Origin: Bradyrhizobium macuxiense
Lineage (GTDB): Bacteria > Pseudomonadota > Alphaproteobacteria > Rhizobiales > Xanthobacteraceae
NCBI RefSeq assembly: GCF_001542415.1
Contig: NZ_LNCU01000088.1
Span: 143,706 to 207,705 of the forward strand
Reading direction: 5' to 3'
Length of the DNA: 64,000 bases
Under the pieces are notes generated by a model, which worked only from the letters and a program-made list of their open reading frames with translations, had not been told where the DNA came from and did not search any database. A program made the translations under genes and the position numbers. Each line of letters begins with the position of its first letter. The stretch's first letter is position 1. This document shows, piece by piece, positions 51,950 through 60,930 of the stretch.

Positions 51950-52199
51950 AGCGCGATGAGATCAGGTTGAGCTGGAACGACGTCGAAGGATCACCTCTCC
52001 CTTCACCTCTTCCTTGGGAGAGGTCGATTTGCGCAGCAAATCGGGTGAGGGGTTACGGTCTATCGAGAGAGCAAGAGCCCTCACCCGGATTGCTCCGGAC
52101 GATGCTTCGCATCGCCGAGCGCAATCCGACCTCTCCCGGCGGGGAGAGGTGATCCGAAACCTTGGCGAGCCGATTCAACCAAAATTCATCCCGGTCTAG
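51946..52199. repeat. Palindromic repeat family B, copy 3
   Basis: A ~250-base near-copy of the element at 40914-41163, with terminal inverted repeats CTAAAGCGCGATGAG and TCATCCCGGTCTAGA. Its left end contains the TAA stop of the MFS gene and its right end the TAG stop of the anti-sigma gene, so it precisely spans the gap between two convergent genes. Confidence 0.85.
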
Positions 52200-52960
52200 A
52201 TCGTCCGGGCCTGCTTGCGGATCTCGTTGGCAAGCGGCCGCAAGGAGTCGTCTCGGCGTGGCCCCACGAGGCTATAGCCCATGCCGCGGTCAGCCCAGGA
52301 GAAGCCGGCGACATCACCGCTCGACAGCGGGGCCATCGGTTCGTTCTGATCTGTCGTCATGGGGCGTGTCAGGACGACAAGCCGGTCGCCGCGATCGTCG
52401 TCGTACATGAACATGGCCGCGGGACCGTGCGCGGTCGGCACCACACGTCCGCCCATGAAACGGTATCCCGACTGCGAAAGGTCCGGCAGCTTGATCGGCT
52501 GGCGCAGCTGGCTGGAGACCCATTGCGCAAGCTCGGTGCTGTCGCGCAGCTCGACCGGCCGGATGCGATCCGAGGCGTACACCTTGTAGGATTCACTTGC
52601 CTCCTGGGCCAGCGCGGTCAGTCCGCTCGTCGGCAGTTGTGTCGCGCCGCGGATCACCCATCCGCCGAGGCCGCCGATCGAGAGCATCAGCATCGCCGCG
52701 ACCGCCCAGCGGAATGACGAGGGACGGCGGCGCTGGCTCTCTATGATCCGGGCAAGATTGAGCTGCGGCGGCAGCGGCTCCTCGGCGATCGGCAACAGCG
52801 CCGACCGCAGGAGATCGCGCTGGTCGGAAAAGGCCGCGACACGTTTCGCCACGTCCGGATGCTTGTCCAGATAGGTAGCGACCTCGGCCTCGCGTTCAGG
52901 CTCGAGGGCGCGGTCGACATAGGCGTGCAGATCATCTTCGGTGATAGGGCGATTGCTCAT
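52196..52960 (-). CDS. Anti-sigma factor (membrane-anchored)
   Basis: A 254-residue protein. The cytoplasmic N-terminus ITEDDLHAYVDRALEPEREAEVATYLDKHPDVAKRV is a typical anti-sigma domain for ECF factors, with a single membrane helix near 84-105 and a periplasmic remainder. No zinc-binding HxxxCxxC is visible, so it is a non-ZAS type. It overlaps the sigma gene by four bases (ATGA) and would hold that sigma factor inactive until a periplasmic signal arrives. Confidence 0.88.
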   Translation of the reverse strand: MSNRPITEDDLHAYVDRALEPEREAEVATYLDKHPDVAKRVAAFSDQRDLLRSALLPIAEEPLPPQLNLARIIESQRRRPSSFRWAVAAMLMLSIGGLGGWVIRGATQLPTSGLTALAQEASESYKVYASDRIRPVELRDSTELAQWVSSQLRQPIKLPDLSQSGYRFMGGRVVPTAHGPAAMFMYDDDRGDRLVVLTRPMTTDQNEPMAPLSSGDVAGFSWADRGMGYSLVGPRRDDSLRPLANEIRKQARTI

Positions 52961-53487
52961 GAGTGGCTCCGCAACTGCACCACGTTACCCGGCGGACCGG
53001 CGGCGGACCTTTCGATTTCCTGCTGGAGTTTCTCGCGCGCCCGTGACAGGCGCGACATGACGGTGCCGATCGGGATGTTGAGCACTCTGGCGGCCTCTGC
53101 ATAAGTCAGGTCTTCGACGGCCACCAGCAGCAGTACGGCGCGTTGTTCGTCGGGGAGTTTGGCGAGCTTCTCGATGACGTCCTGGTACATCAGTTTCTGT
53201 TCCTGCACGGCGTTCTGCCCGACCTCATGGTCGGACACCTCGTCGATTCCGACGTGTCGGCCGCGTGAGGCCGTGCGACGGAACTGGTTGACGGCAAGGT
53301 TGTGCAGGATCGCGAACAGCCAGGGGCGTGGACTGCCGTCGTCGCGGCGCTGGTTCCAGTGACGGACCGCGCGCTCCAGGCAGTCCTGCACCAGATCGTC
53401 GGCCGCCGCGTGGTTGCGGACCAGCGTGCGCGCATAGCGGCGCAACGCGGGAATGACCGGCTCGATCTGGTGCAGCATGTCGCTCAT
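52957..53487 (-). CDS. ECF RNA polymerase sigma factor
   Basis: A 176-residue sigma-70-family factor of the extracytoplasmic-function class. Region 2 is ALRRYARTLVRNHAAADDLVQDCLERAV and WLFAILHNLAVNQFRR; region 4 is LPDEQRAVLLLVAVEDLTYAEAARVLNIPIGTVMSRLSRAREKL. It is the third gene of an operon after DUF305 and beta-propeller genes, and its ATG overlaps the propeller stop. A candidate ECF-type promoter before the operon suggests autoregulation. Confidence 0.9.
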   Translation of the reverse strand: MSDMLHQIEPVIPALRRYARTLVRNHAAADDLVQDCLERAVRHWNQRRDDGSPRPWLFAILHNLAVNQFRRTASRGRHVGIDEVSDHEVGQNAVQEQKLMYQDVIEKLAKLPDEQRAVLLLVAVEDLTYAEAARVLNIPIGTVMSRLSRAREKLQQEIERSAAGPPGNVVQLRSHS

Positions 53488-54941
53488 GGCGTCTGGACCT
53501 GCACGGCCGCGCCGGGCTTCGACGGCTCGCCGGGCGCAATGACCAGGTAGCGTCGTTCGGCCTTGGCAGAGTTTTGCACGAGTTGCCGAATTGGACCAGT
53601 CGCGTTGACGATCGCGGAGCCGACAGGGTTGGTCATGAAGGCTGCCAGTGGCTCGACCGCGCCCGTCCCGTCGGCCTTGCCGGCCAGCGCGAGAACATAG
53701 TGCTGCTTCGGCTCGAGGCCGGTGACGGACGCCTGCAGAACCTGGATCAGGCCCTGCTCGAACAGCGACACGCTGGTCGGCGGCTTCTCGCCCTTCGCCT
53801 CTTTCTTCGGTGCCAGCGTGAGGTGCGCGACCTGGCCGGCGACGCCGAGGCTTTGCAGGTTCTGGCGGTCGTTCGGATTGGGAGCGGCTTCCGGCACATA
53901 GGCAATCGCCTGCGGTGCCTGGCCGATCGGGATGTTGGCGATCACCTTGTTGGTCGCGGTGTCGATCGCAGCGAGCGCGTCGGCATTCTCCAACCCGACA
54001 TAGACCCGCGTGCCGTCGCCGGATGGCCAGATGCCGTGCGGCAGGTTGCCAACCGGAATGGTGGCGACTTCTGAGAAGTCGTCGGTGCGGTACACCTTGA
54101 CCTGGTTGGTCCCGCCGATGGTGACGTAGGCGAAGGTCCCCTTGAGGGTCTTCGCGAAATTGACGTGGTTGGTGATCGGGCCGGTGTCGATCGTCTTGAT
54201 CGGGTTGAACGGCGGTTTGGCGTTGAAGATTTGCGTCTTGCCGATATCCTTCAGCGTGAACCAGACCTGCTCGCCGTCGGGCGTCGCTGCGATGTTCGGG
54301 CAGAAGGGACTTTCCTGCTTCACTTTCGCGACGATCTGATGATCGGCGACCGAGACCACGTCGGTCTCCGGATTGAACGACGAGCAGATGTAGCCGTATT
54401 TCCCGTCGGGCGAGAAGATCTGCATACCGGGCCCGGCCGGCACCTCGATGCGCATCATCTCCTTGAAGCTTTGCGCGTCGATGACGGAGATATAGTTCTC
54501 GCCGCGAACCGTGACCCACACTTCCTTGCCGTCGGGAGTGTAGAACGCCTCATGGGGGGAACGACCGACATAAGTGACGTGCTTGACCGCATTTGTCGTC
54601 GTGTCGATGAAAGTCACTGAATTCGAGCCGATCGAGACGATGGCGAGGGTGTGGTGATCCGGCGAATAGCCCATGCCGTGGACCAGCACCTGCCCCTTGT
54701 AGAGCGGGCTGAAATTGCCCGGCTGCGGATCGCCCAGCCGGATCACGCCGAGCAGCTTGTTGTCGACGGGATCCGTGACGGAGACCGTGTTGGAGAACTG
54801 CTCGGCGGCAAAGACGCGGTCGTGGTGGCTGATCGGAATATCTGGCGCGGCCGCTGCACCGGGTGCCTGGCCGGCGAAGGCGGACGTCGACATCGCAACC
54901 ACGGTCGTGGCCAACAGGGTCTTCAGGAATTGGTGGTTCAT
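53484..54941 (-). CDS. YVTN/YncE-family beta-propeller protein
   Basis: A 485-residue secreted protein. A Sec signal (MNHQFLKTLLATTVVAMSTS, cleavage near AFAGQ) is followed by repeated blades such as GVIRLGDPQP, VTFIDTTTNAVKHVTYVG, IDTATNKVIANIPIG with the DPxTNKV-type signature. It probably acts in the periplasm as a binding or sensing scaffold. A C-terminal extension of about 110 residues follows the propeller. It lies between the DUF305 and sigma genes. Confidence 0.87.
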   Translation of the reverse strand: MNHQFLKTLLATTVVAMSTSAFAGQAPGAAAAPDIPISHHDRVFAAEQFSNTVSVTDPVDNKLLGVIRLGDPQPGNFSPLYKGQVLVHGMGYSPDHHTLAIVSIGSNSVTFIDTTTNAVKHVTYVGRSPHEAFYTPDGKEVWVTVRGENYISVIDAQSFKEMMRIEVPAGPGMQIFSPDGKYGYICSSFNPETDVVSVADHQIVAKVKQESPFCPNIAATPDGEQVWFTLKDIGKTQIFNAKPPFNPIKTIDTGPITNHVNFAKTLKGTFAYVTIGGTNQVKVYRTDDFSEVATIPVGNLPHGIWPSGDGTRVYVGLENADALAAIDTATNKVIANIPIGQAPQAIAYVPEAAPNPNDRQNLQSLGVAGQVAHLTLAPKKEAKGEKPPTSVSLFEQGLIQVLQASVTGLEPKQHYVLALAGKADGTGAVEPLAAFMTNPVGSAIVNATGPIRQLVQNSAKAERRYLVIAPGEPSKPGAAVQVQTP

Positions 54942-54953
54942 CGCGTCGAGCTC

Positions 54954-55433
54954 CTACTTCTTCATCTCGTGGGACATGTTCATGTGGTCGTGCGTGGGCG
55001 CAGCCGCCGGAGGAGCGGGTTGCGTCGGGACGGGGGCAGATGCGGTGACCGGCTCGCCGATCGCGAGCTTCATCGCGTCGATCTCCTGCTTCTGGTCGAC
55101 GATGATCTCCTGCGCGATGCGGCGGAGTTGCTCGTTCTTGCCGTAGCGGAGCTCGATCACGGCCATGTCGATCGCGCCCTGGTGATGCGGCGTCATCATC
55201 GCGACGAAGTCGCGGTCGATGTCGCCGCTCGGCTTGGCGGCCATGTCAGCCATCATCTTGTTCATCGCGGCATCGTTCTCGGCGAGGAATGCGCTTTCCT
55301 CCGCCGTCGGCGCCTTCTGGGCTGGCTGATGCGCTTCTTTCGCGAGCACAACCGGCGAAGCGGCCACGGCAACCAGGACGCGCGCGACGAGCAGCGCGGC
55401 GCCGAGGCCGGGTTTGAAGGAACGCAGGATCAT
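54954..55433 (-). CDS. DUF305 secreted protein
   Basis: A 159-residue protein with an N-terminal signal or anchor (residues 10-31) and the DUF305 core NDAAMNKMMADM and VAMMTPHHQGAIDMAVIELRYGKNEQLRRIAQEIIVDQKQEI, a ferritin-like helical bundle motif. The C-terminal tail is His/Met-rich (PTHDHMNMSHEM), which suggests metal binding, possibly copper. It is the first gene of the sigma operon, and such proteins are often linked to metal stress. Confidence 0.86.
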   Translation of the reverse strand: MILRSFKPGLGAALLVARVLVAVAASPVVLAKEAHQPAQKAPTAEESAFLAENDAAMNKMMADMAAKPSGDIDRDFVAMMTPHHQGAIDMAVIELRYGKNEQLRRIAQEIIVDQKQEIDAMKLAIGEPVTASAPVPTQPAPPAAAPTHDHMNMSHEMKK

Positions 55434-55533
55434 CGGTTCACCCCTCGGGTTGCAGGGGAAGGGCTGCGCGCCGCCCGGCCGAGGCCGGTCCGCGTGGCCC
55501 ATTCCCTCGAATGCCATCGGCTTGCATGGGTGG

Positions 55534-55558
55534 GACGCAGTCGGGTGGGTTCTATTCC
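55534..55558 (-). promoter_or_regulatory. Candidate ECF-type promoter of the DUF305-sigma operon
   Basis: On the minus strand GGAATA (55558-55553) is followed by 15 bases and CGTC (55537-55534), fitting the GGAAN / CGTC pattern of many ECF promoters. It is about 100 bases upstream of the DUF305 start. Autoregulation by the encoded sigma factor is plausible but untested. Confidence 0.35.
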
Positions 55559-55730
55559 GCCGGAAGACAGAAGATCTTCGATCACGACTTGCTGATCGAT
55601 GGGAATGCCCTCGGCGGGTGGTTGGGCCGGTTTGCGGTCGAAAGACGTCTGGCTATAGAGTGGGGCCTCGTTTTCAGATCGACCGGTACAAATCACCAAT
55701 CAGCGCATCCCACGCGCCAACAAGGCAAAA

Positions 55731-57383
55731 ATGTCCGCCAAGATCGATCCCATCACCCGCTCCGTCGTCCAGCACCGCCTGTCGTCGATCGTCAAGGAAA
55801 TGGGCGAGGCCATGCTTCGCACCTCCTATTCCCAGATACTCAACTCCAGCCGCGATTTCTCGTTGGCGATCTGCGACACGCGCGGTCGGCTGATCGCGCA
55901 GGCCGATCACATTCCGGTCCATGTCGGCGCTTTGCCCTGGGCGACGCTGGCGGTCGAGGAGCGCTTCAAGGACGTCGCGCCCGGTGATGTGATCCTGCTC
56001 AACGACCCCTATCAGGGTGGCAGCCATCTGCCCGATCTCACCGCCTTCGTGCCTGTTTTCGACGGCGGCAAGCGGCTGCTCTGGACCATCGTACGCGCGC
56101 ATCAGAGCGACATCGGCGGTGCCACCCACGGCGCCTACAATCCCGGCGCCACCGAGATCTATCAGGAAGGCATCCGCATTCCGCCGATCAAGCTGTACGA
56201 GGCCGGCAAGCCGCGCGAGGACCTGCTCGATCTCCTGGCGCTGAACATCCGCAACCCCAGAGAATTCCGCGGCGACCTCGCCGCGATGCTGGGCGCCGCG
56301 CATCTCGGCGAGCGCCGGGTCTCAAAACTGTTCAGCGAGTTCGGTGTCGAGGTCGTCGAGGCCGCGATCGAGGCGATTTTGGATGCCACCGAGCAGCAGA
56401 CCCGCGCCGTGGTCTCGGCCTGGAAGGACGGCGTGTTCCATGGCGAGGCCTTGCTCGACGACGACGGCCACGGCCGGACCGACATCAAGATCGCGGCCAA
56501 GGTGACGAAAAAGGGCAGCGACATCGAGGTTGATCTCACCGGCTCCGACCCGCAGTCGACCAGCTTCGTCAATTCCTCGCATGCCAACATGCAGGCCGCG
56601 GTCGCAATGGCCTTTGCCTATCTGATCGATGCCGACATCCCCAAGAACACCGGCGCGCTGCGGCCGCTGAAGGTGGTGGCCAAGCAAGGCACCATCGTCT
56701 GGGCCGATCCAGGCCGCCCCGTGACGCTCTGCACCAGCCATCCCTCCAACGAGATCGTCGAAGCGATCATCAAGGCGATGTCGGCGTGCTGTCCGGATCG
56801 TGTGATGGGCGGATGGGGTCGTCGCTTCCGCATCGCGATCCAGGGCGAGGACCCGCGCAACGGACGCAGTTTCATCTGGCACATGTTCCAGGCGCGGCCC
56901 GGCGGCGGCGCTTCGCCGGGCGGCGACGGCTATTCGTCGATCGGCGAATGGCACTCGGTCGGCGGCCTCAAATTCGGCAGCATCGAGGTCGCGGAGGTGC
57001 GCTTTCCCCTGCATTTCCGCCAGCACGAATTTCGCGCGGATTCCGGTGGCGACGGCCAGCATCGCGGCGGCCTCGGCGTTGCGCTCGACATGGTGCTTGA
57101 GACGGCAAAGCCCGCCAAGGGCAACACCGCTGGCGACGGCGCACGTCACGGTCCCTGCGGCATGCTCGGCGGCAAGGACGGCGAGCCGCATCACTATCGC
57201 CTGCTCTCGGAAGGCCGCGAACCGCGCGTGCTGAAGACCAAGGAGGTCGGCATCGAGCTTCGCCCCGGCGATTGCCTAGAGATCCGCTCTTCCGGTGGCG
57301 GCGGCTGGGGACCGCCCGAAAAACGATCGACTGAGGCGCGTGCGCGCGATGTCGCGCAGGGTGTGGTTTCGAAAGCGGTATAG
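55731..57383 (+). CDS. hyuB: Hydantoinase B/oxoprolinase family protein
   Basis: A 550-residue ATP-type hydantoinase/oxoprolinase B subunit. Motifs are ITRSVVQHRLSSIVKEMGEAMLRT, GDVILLNDPYQGGSHLPD, HQSDIGGATHGAYNPGATEIYQEG and GGGGWGPPEKR. With HyuA it would form an ATP-dependent cyclic-amide hydrolase (hydantoin, 5-oxoproline, or acetone-carboxylase-like). The B-before-A order is noted. It is six bases upstream of hyuA. Confidence 0.88.
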   Translation: MSAKIDPITRSVVQHRLSSIVKEMGEAMLRTSYSQILNSSRDFSLAICDTRGRLIAQADHIPVHVGALPWATLAVEERFKDVAPGDVILLNDPYQGGSHLPDLTAFVPVFDGGKRLLWTIVRAHQSDIGGATHGAYNPGATEIYQEGIRIPPIKLYEAGKPREDLLDLLALNIRNPREFRGDLAAMLGAAHLGERRVSKLFSEFGVEVVEAAIEAILDATEQQTRAVVSAWKDGVFHGEALLDDDGHGRTDIKIAAKVTKKGSDIEVDLTGSDPQSTSFVNSSHANMQAAVAMAFAYLIDADIPKNTGALRPLKVVAKQGTIVWADPGRPVTLCTSHPSNEIVEAIIKAMSACCPDRVMGGWGRRFRIAIQGEDPRNGRSFIWHMFQARPGGGASPGGDGYSSIGEWHSVGGLKFGSIEVAEVRFPLHFRQHEFRADSGGDGQHRGGLGVALDMVLETAKPAKGNTAGDGARHGPCGMLGGKDGEPHHYRLLSEGREPRVLKTKEVGIELRPGDCLEIRSSGGGGWGPPEKRSTEARARDVAQGVVSKAV

Positions 57384-57389
57384 GCGAGC

Positions 57390-59429
57390 ATGTTCACGAT
57401 TGGGGTAGACGTCGGCGGCACCTACACCGACCTGGTTGCCACGGACAAGACCGGGCGTACCATCTTCGCGAAATCACCGTCCACGCCGGCCGATCAGTCG
57501 ATCGGCGTCATGGCCGGCCTCGATGAACTTGCGCGTCGCCTCGGCGTGACGCGCGCGGCGATGCTCGCCGAGACCGACCGCCTGGTGCACGGCACGACGG
57601 TTGCGACCAATGCGCTGCTGGAGCGCAAGGGCGCCAGGGTCGCGCTCTTGACCACCGAGGGCCATCGCGACGTCGTCGAGATGCGCGAAGGATTGAAGCC
57701 GGACCGCTACGATCTGCGTACGCCGCCGCCCGAGCCATTGGTGCCGCGCGAGCGCCGCTTCGGCGTGCACGAGCGGCTGAAGGCTGACGGCAGCGCGGTG
57801 ATCCCACTTGACGCTGCCGCGCTGGATAGCGCTATCGCCGATGTAAAGCGCTCCGGTGCGACCTCGGTCGCGGTCTGCTTCCTGCACGCCTATCTCAATC
57901 CGGTGCACGAGCTCGCCGCAGTCGAGCGCCTCGCCGAGGAATTGCCCGACGTCAGCGTGTCGCGCTCGAGCGACGTGCTGCCGCAGATCAAGGAATATGA
58001 GCGCGTCTCGACCACGATCGTGAACGCCTATGTCGAGCCGACGGTGCGGCGCTATCTCACCAATCTCGAGCAGCGCCTGCATGAGGCCGGCTTCAAGGGC
58101 TCGCTGTTCGTCGTGCTGTCGCATGGCGGCATGGCGCCGGTGGACGAGGCCTCGCGGCTCGCCGCAGGCACGGTGCTGTCGGGCCCGGCCGGCGGCATTT
58201 CCGGCAGCCGACGCTGCGCCGACATGCTCGGCATTCCCGATCTGGTGCCGTTCGACATGGGCGGCACCTCGACCGACATCTCGCTGATCGCTGACGGCCA
58301 GGCCTCGCTCTCCGCCGACGGCATGCTCGCGGGCCAGCGCATCGCGCTGCGCAGCCTTGACATCGCCAGCATCGCGGCCGGCGGCGGCTCGATCGCGAGC
58401 GTCGACGGCGGCCGCACGCTGCGGGTGGGGCCGGAGAGCGCGGGCTCGGTACCGGGCCCGGCCTGCTACGGCAATGGCGGCACGGCCGCGACCGTCACCG
58501 ATGCCAATGTCGTGCTCGGCTATCTCGATGCCGCCGCCTTCATGGGCGGTGCGCGGCCGCTCGATCGTGCCGCGGCCGAGGCTGCGGTGGATCAGATCGC
58601 GGCGGCGCTCGATCTGTCGCGGCTCGAGGCGGCGGCCGGCATCTACAAGATGATCAATCTGAAGATGGCCGACGGCATCCGCCTGATGACGCTGCGCCGC
58701 GGCGTCGATCCGCGCAAATTCGCGCTGCTGAGCTTCGGCGGCGCGGCCGGCATGCATGCGGCGGAAGTGGCGCGCGAGCTCGAGATCAAGCGCATCATCG
58801 TGCCGACGGTCGCCTCGGTGCTGTCCGCCTGGGGCATGCTGACCAGCGACCTGCGCTACGAGGTCAGCCGCACCCATTACGGCACGGGGCGGATTTCCGC
58901 AGACGAGGTGCGTGCACTCTACGCCGGGCTGGAGGAGCAGGCCGCGGGGCGGCTGCGCTCCTGGTTCAAGGGCGATATCGCGATCGAGCGCTCGGCGGAG
59001 ATGCGCTATGGCGAGCAGGTGTTCGAGATCGATGTGCCGCTCGGCGACCTCGATCTTGCCGCCGCCGATCTGGTCACGCAGATCGAGGACCGCTTTCATC
59101 GCCGCCACGAGGAGCTCTACACCTACGCCTCGCGCGGGCAGGAGGTCGTGTTCGTCAACGCCCGCGTCGCCGCGATCGGCAAGGTTGCGCAAGGCGCCGG
59201 CGATGCCGGCCAGGTCGCGTCTTCAGCGCCGTGCGCGCCGCGCGGCAAGCGGCAGGCCTGGTTCGGCGCATGGCGCGAGGTACCGGTCTATGCGCTTGAC
59301 GATCTCAAGCCCGGCCAATCGCTCACGGGCCCTGCGATCATCGAAGCCGAGACCACGACAGTCCTGATCGATACGGACGATCGCGTTACGGTCAATGCGC
59401 TCGGCTGGCTCGACATAACATTGCGTTGA
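57390..59429 (+). CDS. hyuA: Hydantoinase A/oxoprolinase family protein
   Basis: A 679-residue A subunit with an actin-like ATPase fold. Signatures are IGVDVGGTYTDLV near 4-16, LVHGTTVATNALLERKGARVALLTTEGHRDVVEMRE, VPFDMGGTSTDISLIADG and GPACYGNGGTAATVTDANV. The two phosphate motifs are intact. It is followed by a binding protein of branched-chain type, which may import the substrate. Confidence 0.9.
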   Translation: MFTIGVDVGGTYTDLVATDKTGRTIFAKSPSTPADQSIGVMAGLDELARRLGVTRAAMLAETDRLVHGTTVATNALLERKGARVALLTTEGHRDVVEMREGLKPDRYDLRTPPPEPLVPRERRFGVHERLKADGSAVIPLDAAALDSAIADVKRSGATSVAVCFLHAYLNPVHELAAVERLAEELPDVSVSRSSDVLPQIKEYERVSTTIVNAYVEPTVRRYLTNLEQRLHEAGFKGSLFVVLSHGGMAPVDEASRLAAGTVLSGPAGGISGSRRCADMLGIPDLVPFDMGGTSTDISLIADGQASLSADGMLAGQRIALRSLDIASIAAGGGSIASVDGGRTLRVGPESAGSVPGPACYGNGGTAATVTDANVVLGYLDAAAFMGGARPLDRAAAEAAVDQIAAALDLSRLEAAAGIYKMINLKMADGIRLMTLRRGVDPRKFALLSFGGAAGMHAAEVARELEIKRIIVPTVASVLSAWGMLTSDLRYEVSRTHYGTGRISADEVRALYAGLEEQAAGRLRSWFKGDIAIERSAEMRYGEQVFEIDVPLGDLDLAAADLVTQIEDRFHRRHEELYTYASRGQEVVFVNARVAAIGKVAQGAGDAGQVASSAPCAPRGKRQAWFGAWREVPVYALDDLKPGQSLTGPAIIEAETTTVLIDTDDRVTVNALGWLDITLR

Positions 59430-59527
59430 GCGGAGCTCCGCCATCAACATTTCATTTTTCCGGCGTTGCCTTGGGCGATAAGGTTGACCTCGCTCGGGAG
59501 GGAGCGCCGGTCACGTTGCCGGCGTTT

Positions 59528-60778
59528 ATGGCGATGTTGATGCAAACAGGATCACAAACCGCGCTTTCGCTCTCGCTTGCCCTGGGTGCGCTGCTGCTTG
59601 TCGCCGCGCCGTCGCGTGCGCAGCAAGGGCCGCCGGCCGCCGCTGATAACGACATCCGCATCGGCAACATCATGCCCTACACTGGCCCGCTCGCGGCGTT
59701 CGCCACCATCGGGCGGGCGGAAGCGGCCTATTTCGACATGATCAACCAGCAGGGCGGCATCGACGGGCGCAAGATCAAGTTCATCTCGGTCGACGACAGC
59801 TCCAATCCGAAGACCGCGATGGAGCAGACGCGCGATCTCGTCGAGAAGCAGAACGTGCAACTGATGTTCGGTTCGTTCGGCACGCCCGACAACCTGGCGA
59901 CACGGACCTATCTCAACGAGAAGAAGGTCCCGCAGCTCTTCGTCGCCTCGGGCGACGAGGCGTGGGCGGAACCCAAACCCTATCCCTGGACCATGGGCTG
60001 GCAGCCGACTTTCCGTGCCGAGGGGCGAATCTATGCCAATTACATCCAGGCTGCCTATCCCGACCGCAAGATTGCCGTGCTCTGGCAGAACGATCAGTTC
60101 GGCCGCGACCTGTTCAAGGGATTGCAGGAAGGACTCGGCGCCACCGCGGGGATGATCGTCGCCGATCTCGCTTTTGACGCTTCCGAGACCAGGATCGAGA
60201 ACCAGCTCGGAATATTGAAGGCGACCGGCGCCGACATCCTGGTGTTCGATGGTGCGCCGGCGATCGCCGCGCGCGCGATCCGCAGCGCCGCAAATCTCGA
60301 CTGGCACCCGGTGTTCATCCTCGACAACGCGTCGGCCTCGATCGCCAGTGCGCTGCGGCCGGCGGGCCTGCAGAATTCGCTGGGCGTGATCTCGACCTCG
60401 TTCCTGAAAGATGCCGGCGATGCTTCCTGGAAGGAGGATCCGCACATCAAAGCGTGGTTCGCCTTCATGAACAAGTATTTCCCCGACGGCGACAAGGACG
60501 ATCTCTACGCCGTGTTCGGCTATGCCGCGGCGGACACGCTGCTCCAGGTGCTGCGCCAATGCGGCGACGACCTGTCACGCGAGAACATCATGCGGCAGGC
60601 GGCGTCGCTGAAGAACTACCAGACCCCGGTCGCGCTGCCGGGGATCGTCATCAACACCAGCCCCCAGGACTTTCGCCCGATCAAGCAGATGCGGCTGGTG
60701 CAGTTCGACGGCAACGCCTGGCAACCGATCGGCGACGTGGTCGACAGCGCATTCACGACGGTCAGGGACGACAATTAG
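59528..60778 (+). CDS. Branched-chain/urea-type ABC binding protein (LivJ-like)
   Basis: A 416-residue periplasmic binding protein with a signal (SLSLALGALLLVAAPSRAQQ) and the family 6 (Leu/Ile/Val, urea, amide) motif IRIGNIMPYTGPLAAFATIGRAEAAYFDMINQQGGIDGRKIKFI. Later come LWQNDQFGRDLFKGLQ and YAAADTLLQVL. The start at ATG 59528 is favoured, although a strong GGGAGGGAG lies nearer a TTG at 59516. No permease or ATPase adjoins it. It follows hyuA by 98 bases. Confidence 0.85.
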   Translation: MAMLMQTGSQTALSLSLALGALLLVAAPSRAQQGPPAAADNDIRIGNIMPYTGPLAAFATIGRAEAAYFDMINQQGGIDGRKIKFISVDDSSNPKTAMEQTRDLVEKQNVQLMFGSFGTPDNLATRTYLNEKKVPQLFVASGDEAWAEPKPYPWTMGWQPTFRAEGRIYANYIQAAYPDRKIAVLWQNDQFGRDLFKGLQEGLGATAGMIVADLAFDASETRIENQLGILKATGADILVFDGAPAIAARAIRSAANLDWHPVFILDNASASIASALRPAGLQNSLGVISTSFLKDAGDASWKEDPHIKAWFAFMNKYFPDGDKDDLYAVFGYAAADTLLQVLRQCGDDLSRENIMRQAASLKNYQTPVALPGIVINTSPQDFRPIKQMRLVQFDGNAWQPIGDVVDSAFTTVRDDN

Positions 60779-60783
60779 TTCAC

Positions 60784-60904
60784 GTCGTCCCGGCGAAGGC
60801 CGGGACCCATTGCCACATCTGCGTTTTGTTGCGCTCCGCTGGAGCCACAATCCCGTTCACGTCACCCGGCGGTGGTTATGGGTCCCGGCCTTCGCCGGGA
60901 CGAC
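60784..60904. repeat. Long perfect inverted repeat
   Basis: The 27-base arm at 60784-60810 is exactly complementary to 60878-60904, with a 67-base loop. Each arm also folds by itself (CCCGGC...GCCGGG). It lies after the binding-protein stop and before the convergent enolase-type gene and would end transcripts from both sides. The match to other rhizobial intergenic repeats is by eye only. Confidence 0.8.
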
Positions 60905-60930
60905 TGGGGTGAGGGCCGGTGCAATCGTCC

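Noticed and set aside
55506..55525. Sigma-54 promoter upstream of hyuB (TGCCAT...TTGCAT)
   Set aside because: The GG of -24 is missing and the spacing to TTGC is one base short.
57474..59192. Minus-strand open frame of about 570 codons inside hyuA
   Set aside because: Antisense shadow of a strongly conserved gene; composition dominated by Arg, Ala, His and Asp, with no family motif.
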